Shown in pieces: positions 1 through 8,704 of a stretch of DNA of 64,000 nt (positions are counted from its first letter, which is position 1; the number at the start of each line of letters is the position of its first letter). Under the pieces are notes generated by a model. It saw nothing but the letters and a program-made list of their open reading frames with translations. It searched no databases and was not told where the DNA came from. A program made the translations under genes and the position numbers. Source of the stretch: Hominisplanchenecus faecis (GTDB lineage Bacteria > Bacillota > Clostridia > Lachnospirales > Lachnospiraceae); NCBI RefSeq assembly GCF_020687205.1, contig NZ_JAJEQE010000005.1:51664-115663 (forward strand), written 5' to 3'.

Positions 1-4
1 CCTC

Positions 5-376
5 CTAATCTTCCAGGATCAGCTCAAACAGCTCCCGTATCTCTGCTTCTGTCATGCCGCAGCTCCTTGCTTTGCGGATCGCCTGTTCCAGATCCGTTTC
101 TACTTCTTTTCTTTTTTCTTCCATGCGAAGCTCTTGATTGACTCCGGATACAAAGCTTCCTTTTCCATGCACTGTAACGATGAAGCCCTCCTGTTCCAGA
201 GCATCGTAGGCCTTTTTTACCGTCAACGCACTGACCCTCAGTTCTTTCGCGAAGGTTCTCACAGAGGGAAGCATCTCCTCCTGTTTCAGTTCACCGCTTA
301 AGATTTTATTCTTGATCTGTGTGCAGATCTGCTCATAGATTGGCTGCATGGAAGAATTGTTGATGATCAGTTTCAT
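5..376 (-). CDS. GntR-family transcriptional regulator (YtrA-like, short)
   Basis: DNA-binding repressor-type regulator of about 123 residues. The N-terminal winged helix-turn-helix is clear (motifs YEQICTQIKNKILSGEL, LPSVRTFAKEL, LTVKKAYDALEQEG), and the C-terminal tail is only about 45 residues and helical, which is typical of the YtrA subgroup and too short for a FadR or HutC effector domain. A start at 376 is preferred because GGAGG (382-386) lies 5 nt upstream; the in-frame ATG at 388 overlaps that site. YtrA-type regulators usually precede ABC transporter genes, and here the next gene would lie to the left, outside the window. The promoter just upstream carries a symmetric repeat array that suggests autorepression. 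The link to the neighbouring secreted-protein cluster is not shown by sequence. Confidence 0.9.
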   Translation of the reverse strand: MKLIINNSSMQPIYEQICTQIKNKILSGELKQEEMLPSVRTFAKELRVSALTVKKAYDALEQEGFIVTVHGKGSFVSGVNQELRMEEKRKEVETDLEQAIRKARSCGMTEAEIRELFELILED

Positions 377-406
377 AGATTCCTCCATTTCTTTGCTTTT
401 GTTGCA

Positions 407-453
407 AACAGTATATAACAGTTTAGTACTGTTGTCAACTGTTATGCACTGTT
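407..453. promoter_or_regulatory. phased operator-like array AACAGT/ACTGTT
   Basis: Five copies of one hexamer are arranged around a centre: AACAGT at 407-412 and 417-422, then its reverse complement ACTGTT at 428-433, 438-443 and 448-453. Neighbouring copies recur every 10 bp, one helical turn, with 11 bp across the centre. The central pair forms the palindrome 417-433. The array covers both the -35 and -10 of the GntR promoter, so the simplest reading is autorepression by the GntR protein; this is inference. Confidence 0.7.
410..438 (-). promoter_or_regulatory. sigma-A promoter of the GntR gene
   Basis: On the minus strand, a perfect -35 TTGACA (433-438) and a -10 TATACT (410-415) are separated by exactly 17 nt. 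The start codon is about 34 nt downstream of the -10. The promoter lies entirely inside the AACAGT/ACTGTT repeat array. Confidence 0.85.
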
Positions 454-564
454 TATATTCATTTTTTTATTTACATCTGTCCAAGAATCCATCTGACATT
501 CTTGCTGCAAGGTGCACGTCATGCATCGCATGACATATTCTTCTTATACAGGTATCAGAAGCAC

Positions 565-604
565 AAAAAACGTCCACCCGGAGATCTGCTCTCCGGATGG
601 ACGT
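565..604 (-). terminator. intrinsic terminator after the DUF4430 gene
   Basis: On the minus strand the stem ACGTCCA / TGGACGT continues as CCGGAG / CTCCGG around a 7-nt loop (584-590) and is followed by six T (565-570). It lies 22 nt beyond the stop of the 626-1861 gene and closes the secreted-protein cluster. Confidence 0.85.
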
Positions 605-625
605 CTGGATATTGATATATTTTCT

Positions 626-1861
626 CTATTTTACTTTTTTGCTTTTCACAGCGGAATCTTTGCCGTAATAAACTTTGCCTTCGGCTTTGCGATACGTACG
701 GACTTTGAAGTAACAGGTTCCTTTCTTTTTCGGCAGTTTGGTCACGAAAGATACGGTTTTGTTTTTGCTGATGGTTTTTATTTTTTTGTAAGTGCCTTTT
801 TTCTTTGTGCTACGGTAGATTTCGTAACCGGTAGCCTTGGATACTTTTTTCCAGGTGAGTCGTACTTTGTTTTTTCCGGCATTTTTGATGGATCTCAGTG
901 TCGTTTTGGCCGGTGTATATTTTTTCTGAAGTGCTGCCTCCTTTGCGGCTTTCTCACGCTCTGCTTTTTCCTTTTCTGCCCTGTCACGCTCTGCTTTTTT
1001 CTGCGGATACTCTGCAAGCCAGGCGGACACTCTCTGCTCTGCCTGAGCAAACTGTTCTTTTGTGCTGTCCATATTGGTTACGATTTTCAGAACGTTTTTG
1101 TATATACCTTCCGGATCAGCCTTGTCATCTTTTGCCAGGATCTGTCTCATAAGTGCCAGATTTTTGGTGACGGAATCTTTGTTCGGCAGTTCCAGTGCTT
1201 TGATACCGCCTGTCTGATCATTTGGCTTATCTCCCAGATCTGCACCGAGTCCGTAGAGTGTGAACTGATAACGCACCACATCTCCGTCACTGGCTTTTAC
1301 CCCGCCCATTCCAAGGCCCGGATTTTCGTTGTTTACGAAATAATACCATCCAGAATAATTGGAGTATGAAAACTCACCAAGCCCCTGCGTATCTTTATAC
1401 GGATTCGACTTGTGTTTGTCATTGGTCGGTGCATCTTCTGACATATTTGAAATACACTGCGGAATATTCAGTACACCGCTGTCTGCATGGTCGATCTCTG
1501 CCAGATAGAATCCCATTCCGGTGTTCTGTGCATCGTAAGTATAGCCGTTTGCTTTCAGAAGTTTTTCGATGATATCTGCATAAGTCTCTCCGGCTTCAAA
1601 GGAAACTTCCGTCGGCTCGATCAGATAGCCCTGTCCAACGGTAAATTTTTCTACGGATGCATAAACGATTCCGCCCTTGTCCGATACAAACGTGGCTTTA
1701 CCACTGTCTGCGTTGTCTTCGCTGTCTTTAAACCAGATCTTTGCTTCTTTTTCTTCTGCTCTGACTGTCTGCATACCGGATGACGGCAGAAATCCCGTCA
1801 GGCATAAAACCATGGCAAGCAGAGCAGCAATAATATTCTTTGTGCGTCTTCTTATATTCAA
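626..1861 (-). CDS. secreted DUF4430 (transcobalamin-like C-terminal fold) protein with C-terminal FN3-like module
   Basis: Predicted exported protein of 411 residues. Residues 1-35 are a signal peptide (basic start, hydrophobic core, cleavage near VRAEE). Residues about 55-210 match DUF4430, the beta-domain fold of vertebrate intrinsic factor/transcobalamin; visible signatures are SGWYYFVNNENPG and GDVVRYQFTLYG. A charged helical linker (KAERDRAEKEKAEREKAAKE) leads to a lysine-rich FN3-like module at about 325-411 (ATGYEIYRSTKKKG). The start is TTG, with AGGAAGGAG 8 nt upstream. It is the last gene of a six-gene same-strand cluster and is followed by a terminator. No LPXTG anchor is present. 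Binding of a corrinoid is possible from the fold but unproven; DUF4430 also occurs in surface adhesins. Confidence 0.85.
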   Translation of the reverse strand: MNIRRRTKNIIAALLAMVLCLTGFLPSSGMQTVRAEEKEAKIWFKDSEDNADSGKATFVSDKGGIVYASVEKFTVGQGYLIEPTEVSFEAGETYADIIEKLLKANGYTYDAQNTGMGFYLAEIDHADSGVLNIPQCISNMSEDAPTNDKHKSNPYKDTQGLGEFSYSNYSGWYYFVNNENPGLGMGGVKASDGDVVRYQFTLYGLGADLGDKPNDQTGGIKALELPNKDSVTKNLALMRQILAKDDKADPEGIYKNVLKIVTNMDSTKEQFAQAEQRVSAWLAEYPQKKAERDRAEKEKAEREKAAKEAALQKKYTPAKTTLRSIKNAGKNKVRLTWKKVSKATGYEIYRSTKKKGTYKKIKTISKNKTVSFVTKLPKKKGTCYFKVRTYRKAEGKVYYGKDSAVKSKKVK

Positions 1862-1880
1862 AATATGGACTCCTTCCTAT

Positions 1881-1943
1881 AAAACAGGAAGAAGTATGGA
1901 ACACTCCTTCTGCCGAAGAGCGTATCCATACTCCTGTTTTTTT
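1881..1943 (-). terminator. long hairpin between the alpha/alpha-barrel gene and the DUF4430 gene
   Basis: On the minus strand AAAACAGGA then GTATGGA pair with TCCATAC and TCCTGTTTT, with a 4-nt bulge and a smaller CTTC/GAAG inner stem. It ends in TTTT and is followed almost at once by the AGGAAGGAG ribosome site of the DUF4430 gene. It could terminate, attenuate or stabilise the upstream mRNA. On the plus strand it is followed by a T7 run, but no plus-strand gene is seen. Confidence 0.5.
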
Positions 1944-1957
1944 GTTTCTCTGTAACT

Positions 1958-3544
1958 TTATTTTACCTTAACTTTACGTATGGCAGAATATGCACCAGTA
2001 ATGGTCTTTCCGTTGACTTTTTTATATGCACGTACTTTGTAATAGTAAGTTTTGCCCTTTTTCAGCTTTTTGTCTGTGTATTTTGCTGCCTTCAGGTTTT
2101 TCTTCACGCAAACGTATTTGCCGTTTTTACGCATGGAACGATATACCTGATATCCGGCTGCACCCTTGACTTTTTTCCAGGTCAGAGTTGCTTTTTTCTT
2201 TCCTGCTGCTGCCTTTCTGATCACAGGTCTGGCCGGTTTCTTAGCCGGTTTTTCTGTGGTCGGTGTTTCCGGTGTCTTATCCGTGGATGGCGTTTCCGGT
2301 GTAGATGGCGTCTCCGGGGTGCCCGGTGTTTCCGAAGTAGACGGCGTCTCCGGGGTGTTCGGTGTTTCCGGGGTAGACGGCGTCTCCGGGGTACTTGGTT
2401 TCAGGGAGTTCATATCCCAGTAGCCTTCTTCGGATGCTTTAAATCTTCTGTATGCTTCGTATGCTTCCATAATCTGGTAAGAAGCCATTGCATTGGCAGC
2501 ACCATTTTTCAGATGTGCATAACCGCCGTCTTTCACGCGGTAATTTTTCTCAAGCGTTGAGAAGATACCTTTTGATTCTGCTGCAAAACCTGCATCCACG
2601 GCATCCAGTTTCAGGCAGGCAAGTGCCAGGATAACCTGTGCAGCAGATTCGGAAGAAGTATAAGCGTATTCTTCGTCCATAGCATCTTTCAGATAAATAA
2701 ATGCTTTGTCAACCGCCGTCTGTACTTTCGCTTCTTTTACATATGGTGCCAGTGCCTGCAGGATCATAGCAGTCATATCTACACCTGTTGATTTGTTGTC
2801 AAACAGGCCAAAACCACCGTTTTCATTCTGGAATCCAAGCAGTGCATCGATCATGGATTCTCTGTTCCATTTTGCATCTGCAGGAATTTTCTGAGAGGTT
2901 GCATCCAATGCGATCAGTGTCCAGCTCAGTTCGTTTGAACCGTCTTCCAGTCTGTCGCTGCTGTACAGCATTGCTGCAAGATTTACACCGCCTACATTCG
3001 TGATATCTTTGCCCATAGCAGACAGAGTCAATGCCACTCTTGCGATATCGGTCGGTTTCTGGTTTGCTTTCCATTTTGAAACAACAGAAACAGCACTCTG
3101 ACCGTATGCTTCTTTTTCTGCATCGCTGATCGTCTGTCCGGTACGCAGTTTTGACATGATATACCAGTCGGATGCACCGCTGCATTCGTATTTATAGTTC
3201 TGGCTGTTCAGGAAGGTGGATGCACTTGTGATACCTTCTTTTACAATCTGATCTATATCGACTTTGTCGGATACCTGGCTGTTATCTGTAACTTCACCGG
3301 CCTTCCGTGCCTTGATACGATGTGATGTTTCCTTCGGCGTCAGTATGCTGTCCGAATTCTGGTAAATGGAATTTATCACCTGTACGATGCCGTCTTCACG
3401 GTAGATCCTGTTAAATCTCTGTTCTGTCGCATCAGCTGCTTTCACGACCCGGGCATTGAATGTGCCAGGAGCGATTCCGGTCAGGATCATGACAAACGCC
3501 AGAAGCATGGCAAGGATACGATTTCCAAGTGTCATTTTCTTCAT
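1958..3544 (-). CDS. secreted alpha/alpha-barrel (prenyltransferase/squalene-cyclase-repeat, intrinsic-factor-like) protein with FN3-like module
   Basis: Predicted exported protein of 528 residues. Signal peptide at 1-36. Residues about 90-370 form helical pairs of the terpenoid-cyclase-like alpha/alpha toroid, with the typical repeat motif FQNENGGFGLF and a second KDGGYAHLKNG; this fold is shared by squalene cyclases, protein prenyltransferases and the alpha domain of intrinsic factor. No DxDD or zinc-site signature is evident, so a binding rather than a catalytic role is more likely. A Thr-Pro-Glu-rich linker (about 380-430) leads to the lysine-rich FN3-like module (about 440-528). The barrel is closely similar to that in the neighbouring 1637-residue protein, indicating duplication. 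The adjacent DUF4430 gene could provide the matching beta domain. Confidence 0.85.
   Translation of the reverse strand: MKKMTLGNRILAMLLAFVMILTGIAPGTFNARVVKAADATEQRFNRIYREDGIVQVINSIYQNSDSILTPKETSHRIKARKAGEVTDNSQVSDKVDIDQIVKEGITSASTFLNSQNYKYECSGASDWYIMSKLRTGQTISDAEKEAYGQSAVSVVSKWKANQKPTDIARVALTLSAMGKDITNVGGVNLAAMLYSSDRLEDGSNELSWTLIALDATSQKIPADAKWNRESMIDALLGFQNENGGFGLFDNKSTGVDMTAMILQALAPYVKEAKVQTAVDKAFIYLKDAMDEEYAYTSSESAAQVILALACLKLDAVDAGFAAESKGIFSTLEKNYRVKDGGYAHLKNGAANAMASYQIMEAYEAYRRFKASEEGYWDMNSLKPSTPETPSTPETPNTPETPSTSETPGTPETPSTPETPSTDKTPETPTTEKPAKKPARPVIRKAAAGKKKATLTWKKVKGAAGYQVYRSMRKNGKYVCVKKNLKAAKYTDKKLKKGKTYYYKVRAYKKVNGKTITGAYSAIRKVKVK
2270..2395 (-). repeat. tandem repeat encoding the Thr-Pro-Glu linker
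   Basis: Repeats based on ggcgtctccggggt and ggtgtttccgg encode about eight TPE(T/S)P-type units in the linker between the barrel and the FN3-like module. This is a coding low-complexity repeat, probably variable in copy number. Confidence 0.8.
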
Positions 3545-3639
3545 GCCTTGCTTTTCCTTTCTGTAAATGATTGTTTTAGGAAACTATACATAAACCTTCC
3601 AAAGCTGTCGCAGGCAGCTCCTTTTTTTATCGTTTTTTG

Positions 3640-4010
3640 CTATTTTTTAATCTTTACTTTTCTGACAGCACTGAATTTTCCGTTTGCTTTGTTTCCTTTT
3701 ACGGTCTTGTAAGCTCTTACTTTATAATAGTAAGTTTTGCCTTTCTTTACTTTGCTGTCTGTGAATGTTACGGCAGATGCTTTTTTGATCGTTCTGATCT
3801 TTTTGTACTTGCCGTTTTTCTTTGTGGCACGGTAGATTTCGTATCCGGTTGCTTTGCTGTTCTTCTTCCACTTCAGGAATGCTTTTTTCTTTTTGGAAGA
3901 TACGGTCAGTTTTGTTACTTTTGCCGGTCTGACAATGGTCTGTGTGCCCGGATTCTGATTTCCGTTTGTGCCGTTGTTTGTATTATTACTGTTGTTGTTA
4001 TTGCTGTTAT
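3640..4010 (-). repeat. FN3-module and linker repeat, copy 1
   Basis: About 370 bp encoding the FN3-like module and start of the Asn-rich linker are nearly identical to 8705-9075 (long runs with only single-base differences). This suggests recent duplication or gene conversion between neighbouring genes. Confidence 0.8.
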
Positions 4011-7000
4011 CGCCCTTGTTGTTGTCCTTTTTATCATCGTCTTTCTTTGCATCCTGTAAAGCCTTGAGCTGTGCTTCCGCTTTTACCAGCAGATCTGCAT
4101 TTTCCACATTTGCTTTCTGTGTATCGGTAAGTGCGTCGTATGCTGCTCTTGCTGCTTTTACTGCTTCCTGATCGTTCCGTGTAAGCTTATCTAAGGAAGG
4201 AAGAGCTGCGATCAGTCGAATAACATTTTCTACCTGTTCATCGATTTCTGTATTTTCTTTTGCATAGTTGTCTGTATAGTGCAGCATGACAACATCACCG
4301 TCTTTTAATGTATAATCACATGCACCAACATCCGGTTCCGTTCCGTTCACGCTGTATTTCCAGCCGGATTTGCTTCCGTTTGTAAACTCTCCGAGTTTCA
4401 CGCCGTCTGCTCTTGTAACCGATGCAATGTAAGTGTCACCGTATTTTTTCTCACTGGTCATTTTATTGGCCGCAAGTGCCGCATCCAGAGCTTCCATGGC
4501 GGTTGCATTTTTCGGAACACGATACTCGCTCTGTGCTGCCCATACCTGAAGGTTATTCTTTACAAATGCATGGATCTTTCCGTCTTTGTCGCTGTCGTGT
4601 ACCTCATCGCCAAGGATGGTGACAGCCACGCTCTGATTTTCACCATTTATCAGCCAGTAGGTGTTTGTTCCTTTTTTATATGCATCAAGTGCCTGCAGTA
4701 CCTGTACCGTTGACATTTCCTGCGATTTTGTAAGGTTAGACAGATGTGAAAATCCTCCGTCATTCTGGCGGTATTTCATCAGATTTGTGATCATATTAAA
4801 GTTTGGTGTACCAAATCCCACTTCTGCAGAAGTCGGATCAATGCCAAGGCAGGAAAGTGCCAGAAGTACCTGAGCCGTAGATTCGGAAGTTCCATATCCG
4901 AAATCATCACGCATCTCCTCTTTTAAACAGGAAACTGCACGATCAATTGCTTCTTTTACTTCGGTTCGCTCCTGATAAGGTGCAAGGGCCTGAAGTGCCA
5001 TGGCCGTCATATCTACACTGGTGCTGTCTTTTCCGGTCAGTCCGAATCCACCGTTTTCATTCTGAAAACCAAGCATTGCTTCTATGATCGTGTTTCTGGA
5101 CCATTTTGCATTCGCCGGAATCGCAGCATTGGCTGCATCGAGTGCCATCAGTGCATAGATCAGTTCATTTGATCCATCGCTCAGCTTTTCGGAATTGCAG
5201 ATCATGGATACCAGATCTGTACCGTCCACATCGGTGATATCTTTGCCCATTGCCGTAAGTGTCAGGGCAACACGCTCGATGTCTGTCGGCTTCTGGTCTG
5301 CATTCCATTTCTTTACTTCCGCTGCAGCAGACTGATAATAAGCATCCTGCACATCTGAGCTGATCTCAACTCCATTGCGAAGCAATGCGTAGATCAGCCA
5401 TTCATCTCCATACGCATAGCCGTCTGTGCTGTGTTTTTCTGTGATGTACGTTACGGCACTGTTGATGCCTTCTTCTGCTTTTGCTTTTACATCGATATCT
5501 GCGGTGCTTCCCTTTGTTACGGTAATGGTGATCGTTACCGGTTTTACGTTATTTTTGCCATCGATCGGTGTTCCGGTTGCTGTCACGGTTCCTTCAGAGA
5601 GTCCCGTAATCTGATATTCTGCCACCGGAAGATAGGAACCATAATCCGGATCGTTCACATTATAATCGCCGTTCTTTTTCCAGTAACCGCTTCCGGTTCT
5701 CACAACCTGTGCAATACCTCTCTGGCTGTAAGTCCATTTCAGAGCCGGTTCCGTGACATCGTATCCCTGATCATCCAGTTCACCTGTGACAATTGGTGCA
5801 AACACTGCACTGCTCTTGCCGGCTTCTACCGTCATATTCTTATTTTCTTCTGCAAGTTCTACGGTTTTTACGTTGTTTTTGTAGACAAAGGTTACCGTAC
5901 TGTCACCGGAAACTGTTTTCGTTTCTCCCGTCTGCGGATTGGTATCTTCGATCGTCGCTGTAAAGGTTACCGTTCCGGCCTGTTTCGGTATGTAAGCCTT
6001 TTCGCCATTTGTATAGTATGCGATCGTTCCGTCCAGATCATCACTTGTGATCGTTACTTTATCTGCATTGGTTGCATTTGCCGGTGTGACAACTGCCGAA
6101 CCAAGGATTGGATTAAATGCAACTCTGCCATCCGTTTCCTGTCCGTCGCTGTTTGCATTTCGGCTGTGTATTTCTTTTGTGCCGGAAATTGCCGGAACAA
6201 CGGATGTTACCGGCACATAAGCAGAGGTTACCGTCACGGTTTTGTGAATTTCCGGCTGATTTTTTGCAGTTACTGTAAAGACTGCACTTCCGGTCTCTTT
6301 AAAGGAAAAGCCGCTGGAAGAATCGGTGCGGTTATGCAGAAGTTTTGCACCCGCTTCATCCGCTGCATAGATAAAGGAAGCGTAAGAAACATCCTGATAC
6401 TCTTCACTGCCCTGATACTGTGCTTTTACGGTAATATGCTTGTATTCAGAACCCTGTACCGTAACTTTTCCGTCCGTTACATCTTCTCCATCCACATACA
6501 GTTTCATATCTGTCATCTGGATTCTGCTGGAACGGATCGCTACAGATGCCAGGATTTCCTGACTGCCGTCGCTGTTGTTCTTTACTGCCTGAAGCACTGC
6601 TGTTCCGGTTCCGTTTACACAGAATGTTCCATCTTCATAAATTTCAAAGGCACGTTCCGGTTTTCTCTGCTGAAAGCTCCAGGAAAGGCTCTCGCCTTCC
6701 GGCAGAGTATAATCCACAAGAGAAAAAGTTCCGGCTATGTTTGCCATTCCAACAGCATCCGGGCTTACTTCCAGTCTTGCATTCTCCAGAACGGTCGGTT
6801 CTGTTTCGTTATTTGCCTGAAATGCAATATCGTATTTGTTTTCGCCTGTCTCCGGCCATTCATACTGTCCCGGTGTATAATCCTGATTTTCGCCAAAGTA
6901 TGGATAACCGTCACTTCCCTGTCCCCAGGAAGTTCCGTTTTCGCCTTTATTGGCATTTAACTTTTCTACCAGATCCAGCGTTTTTATGTCCTCTTCGGAC

Positions 7001-8553
7001 ATTGCACCGGAACCGCTGCCCAGTGTATCCAGCCAGTAGCAGTTCTCAACGATCGCCGCACCGCTGTTGTTGCTGCTGCTGTTACAGAGTGCCCCTTTTC
7101 CGGTATCTCCCACTGCGATACAGTTTGCGATCACACCGTCGCGGTCATCGGAAGCACTTGCTCCCATATAGGCTCCGGTCTTCCCGATAAATCCTGCCAC
7201 GTTTGCTCCGCTGATCTCACTTTTACAGTTCAAAATGGAAGCACCATAGGCGGTCGTTCCAAACGGTCCGGTCACATTACTGCTGCTTCCGGTCATCGTT
7301 CCTTTTACCGTCAGGTTCTGGATCACAGCACCTGCTGACAGATTTGCAAACAGCGAGCCTGCGTTTTCAAACGTAATGGTATGTCCCTGTCCGTCCAGAA
7401 CCCCGGCAAACGGAGAATAATTCATATAAAAACTTTTATCTTCATAATCACTGTTTACCGTGATATCCTGTGTCAGGACGAAATATTTGCCTTTTGCATT
7501 GTCCATCTTGGAAAAATCTGCCTGGGAAGAGATGGAGATCACATTCTCCGGCAGTGCCACCGGTTTTGTCGTCGGTCTGTTTTTCAGTGCTGCGATCGCA
7601 TCGGTGATCGCCTTTGCTGCCGCTGTGATCTGCTCCTGTGTCACCTCTTCGCCTGCTTTTAAAGCATTTCCGGCTGCTACTGCATCAGAAAGTGTCTTCC
7701 AGCTCTCTTCCGTATAGTTTTCCTCTTCATAGCCTTCTGCCTGCTTCAGTGCATTTTCAAGCGGTGTCCAGCTGATTTCGGCCGCTCCCTTTACCAGAAC
7801 CGGAAATCCACCATCTTCGGAGACTGCAAAGATATAGCCGGTATCGACGATACCTGTATTTAACAGAGCAACGGTGTCTGTTGTTTTTAATTCATCAGCA
7901 GATTTGGATGCACAGTCGCTGACATCTGCGTTGGAAGCTGCCATGGCAACTGTCTCAATCATAGTTCCGGACTGAAAATAGCTGTTTGAGATCTGCGATC
8001 TTGCATCACTTGCTGCATAGGCTGCAATTCCGCCATTCATCATCTCCAGCTCTGCTGCATAGTAACAGTTACGGACAGTTCCGCCTTTTATCGTTCCAGC
8101 CAGTCCGCCAACAGTATTCCAGTTGTCATTGATCTTTGCCTGAGAATAAGAATTCTGAATGGTTCCGGTCAGATTGTCTGCAATACTTCCTCTATAGCCG
8201 GAAGTAACATCAACAGATCCTGCAACTCCTAGGTTCTGGATCGTACCGGATACGTTTTCCGCCAGTGCTTTCCCGGAAAGGGTGATCACATGTCCCTGTC
8301 CGTCCAGAGTTCCGGCAAGATCTGTGATCTGCTGTCCGTCTGCCAGCTTAATATCCGCCGTCAGTGTATAGGTTTCACCTGCTGGAATTTTGGTCGGAAA
8401 TTCTTCTGCAGTTGTGATTTCATTGCTGCTTTTTGTCGTACTCGCTGCATTTACGGTCAGGCTTGCTGTATTTGCCGGAAGAATGCCGGTAAACAGCAAT
8501 GCCAGAGCAAGCATCCATGCAAAGATACGCTGTGTGACTGCTTTGTGCTTCAT
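3640..8553 (-). CDS. giant secreted protein: GLUG/beta-helix, FIVAR, Ig-like, alpha/alpha-barrel, DUF4430, FN3-like
   Basis: Predicted exported protein of 1637 residues. The start at 8553 has AGAGGAG 7 nt upstream; the longer frame back to 8598 has no such site. Order, with approximate residues: signal peptide 1-37; GLUG/right-handed beta-helix repeats (LDGQGHVITL, VGGLAGTIKGG) 50-235; a FIVAR helix bundle 265-335; a second GLUG stretch (LDGQGHTITF) to 560; Ig-like beta domains 590-1010; an alpha/alpha barrel (FQNENGGFGLTGKDST) 1040-1290; DUF4430 (SGWKYSVNGTEPDVG, LKDGDVVMLHY) 1305-1425; a helical segment; an Asn-rich linker; and a lysine-rich FN3-like module 1548-1637. Barrel followed by DUF4430 is the domain order of intrinsic factor/transcobalamin. 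No sortase motif is seen. Ligand unknown; corrinoid is a hypothesis. Confidence 0.88.
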   Translation of the reverse strand: MKHKAVTQRIFAWMLALALLFTGILPANTASLTVNAASTTKSSNEITTAEEFPTKIPAGETYTLTADIKLADGQQITDLAGTLDGQGHVITLSGKALAENVSGTIQNLGVAGSVDVTSGYRGSIADNLTGTIQNSYSQAKINDNWNTVGGLAGTIKGGTVRNCYYAAELEMMNGGIAAYAASDARSQISNSYFQSGTMIETVAMAASNADVSDCASKSADELKTTDTVALLNTGIVDTGYIFAVSEDGGFPVLVKGAAEISWTPLENALKQAEGYEEENYTEESWKTLSDAVAAGNALKAGEEVTQEQITAAAKAITDAIAALKNRPTTKPVALPENVISISSQADFSKMDNAKGKYFVLTQDITVNSDYEDKSFYMNYSPFAGVLDGQGHTITFENAGSLFANLSAGAVIQNLTVKGTMTGSSSNVTGPFGTTAYGASILNCKSEISGANVAGFIGKTGAYMGASASDDRDGVIANCIAVGDTGKGALCNSSSNNSGAAIVENCYWLDTLGSGSGAMSEEDIKTLDLVEKLNANKGENGTSWGQGSDGYPYFGENQDYTPGQYEWPETGENKYDIAFQANNETEPTVLENARLEVSPDAVGMANIAGTFSLVDYTLPEGESLSWSFQQRKPERAFEIYEDGTFCVNGTGTAVLQAVKNNSDGSQEILASVAIRSSRIQMTDMKLYVDGEDVTDGKVTVQGSEYKHITVKAQYQGSEEYQDVSYASFIYAADEAGAKLLHNRTDSSSGFSFKETGSAVFTVTAKNQPEIHKTVTVTSAYVPVTSVVPAISGTKEIHSRNANSDGQETDGRVAFNPILGSAVVTPANATNADKVTITSDDLDGTIAYYTNGEKAYIPKQAGTVTFTATIEDTNPQTGETKTVSGDSTVTFVYKNNVKTVELAEENKNMTVEAGKSSAVFAPIVTGELDDQGYDVTEPALKWTYSQRGIAQVVRTGSGYWKKNGDYNVNDPDYGSYLPVAEYQITGLSEGTVTATGTPIDGKNNVKPVTITITVTKGSTADIDVKAKAEEGINSAVTYITEKHSTDGYAYGDEWLIYALLRNGVEISSDVQDAYYQSAAAEVKKWNADQKPTDIERVALTLTAMGKDITDVDGTDLVSMICNSEKLSDGSNELIYALMALDAANAAIPANAKWSRNTIIEAMLGFQNENGGFGLTGKDSTSVDMTAMALQALAPYQERTEVKEAIDRAVSCLKEEMRDDFGYGTSESTAQVLLALSCLGIDPTSAEVGFGTPNFNMITNLMKYRQNDGGFSHLSNLTKSQEMSTVQVLQALDAYKKGTNTYWLINGENQSVAVTILGDEVHDSDKDGKIHAFVKNNLQVWAAQSEYRVPKNATAMEALDAALAANKMTSEKKYGDTYIASVTRADGVKLGEFTNGSKSGWKYSVNGTEPDVGACDYTLKDGDVVMLHYTDNYAKENTEIDEQVENVIRLIAALPSLDKLTRNDQEAVKAARAAYDALTDTQKANVENADLLVKAEAQLKALQDAKKDDDKKDNNKGDNSNNNNSNNTNNGTNGNQNPGTQTIVRPAKVTKLTVSSKKKKAFLKWKKNSKATGYEIYRATKKNGKYKKIRTIKKASAVTFTDSKVKKGKTYYYKVRAYKTVKGNKANGKFSAVRKVKIKK

Positions 8554-8590
8554 CGCTTTTCTCCTCTTCTTTGCTGATCTTATATTACAG

Positions 8591-8616
8591 AGAAACAAGC
8601 CCCGCTTTTGCGAGGC
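8591..8616 (-). terminator. hairpin upstream of the giant secreted protein
   Basis: On the minus strand GCCTCGC pairs with GCGGGGC (one G-T) around AAAA, followed by TTGTTTCT. It lies in the 151-nt gap between the Shr-like gene and the giant gene and could be a weak terminator of the former or an attenuator in the leader of the latter. The rest of the gap is AT-rich, with no promoter I can call confidently. Confidence 0.55.
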
Positions 8617-8704
8617 CTGCCTGTTACTGTTCTATATTGTAACACATTTTGAAGATATTTTTTCCAACCAGAAGGGGGAATTTTGTTATTATTTGCAGTT
8701 TTTG

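Noticed and set aside
2270..2395. Regular short repeats resembling a CRISPR or minisatellite
   Set aside because: They encode the Thr-Pro-Glu linker in frame, the units are contiguous and there are no unique spacers or cas genes.
5431..6960. Long plus-strand open frame (509 codons) opposite the giant secreted protein
   Set aside because: Antisense to a well-supported gene, Cys/Phe-rich composition without domain signs, and no ribosome site; it is a reading-frame shadow.
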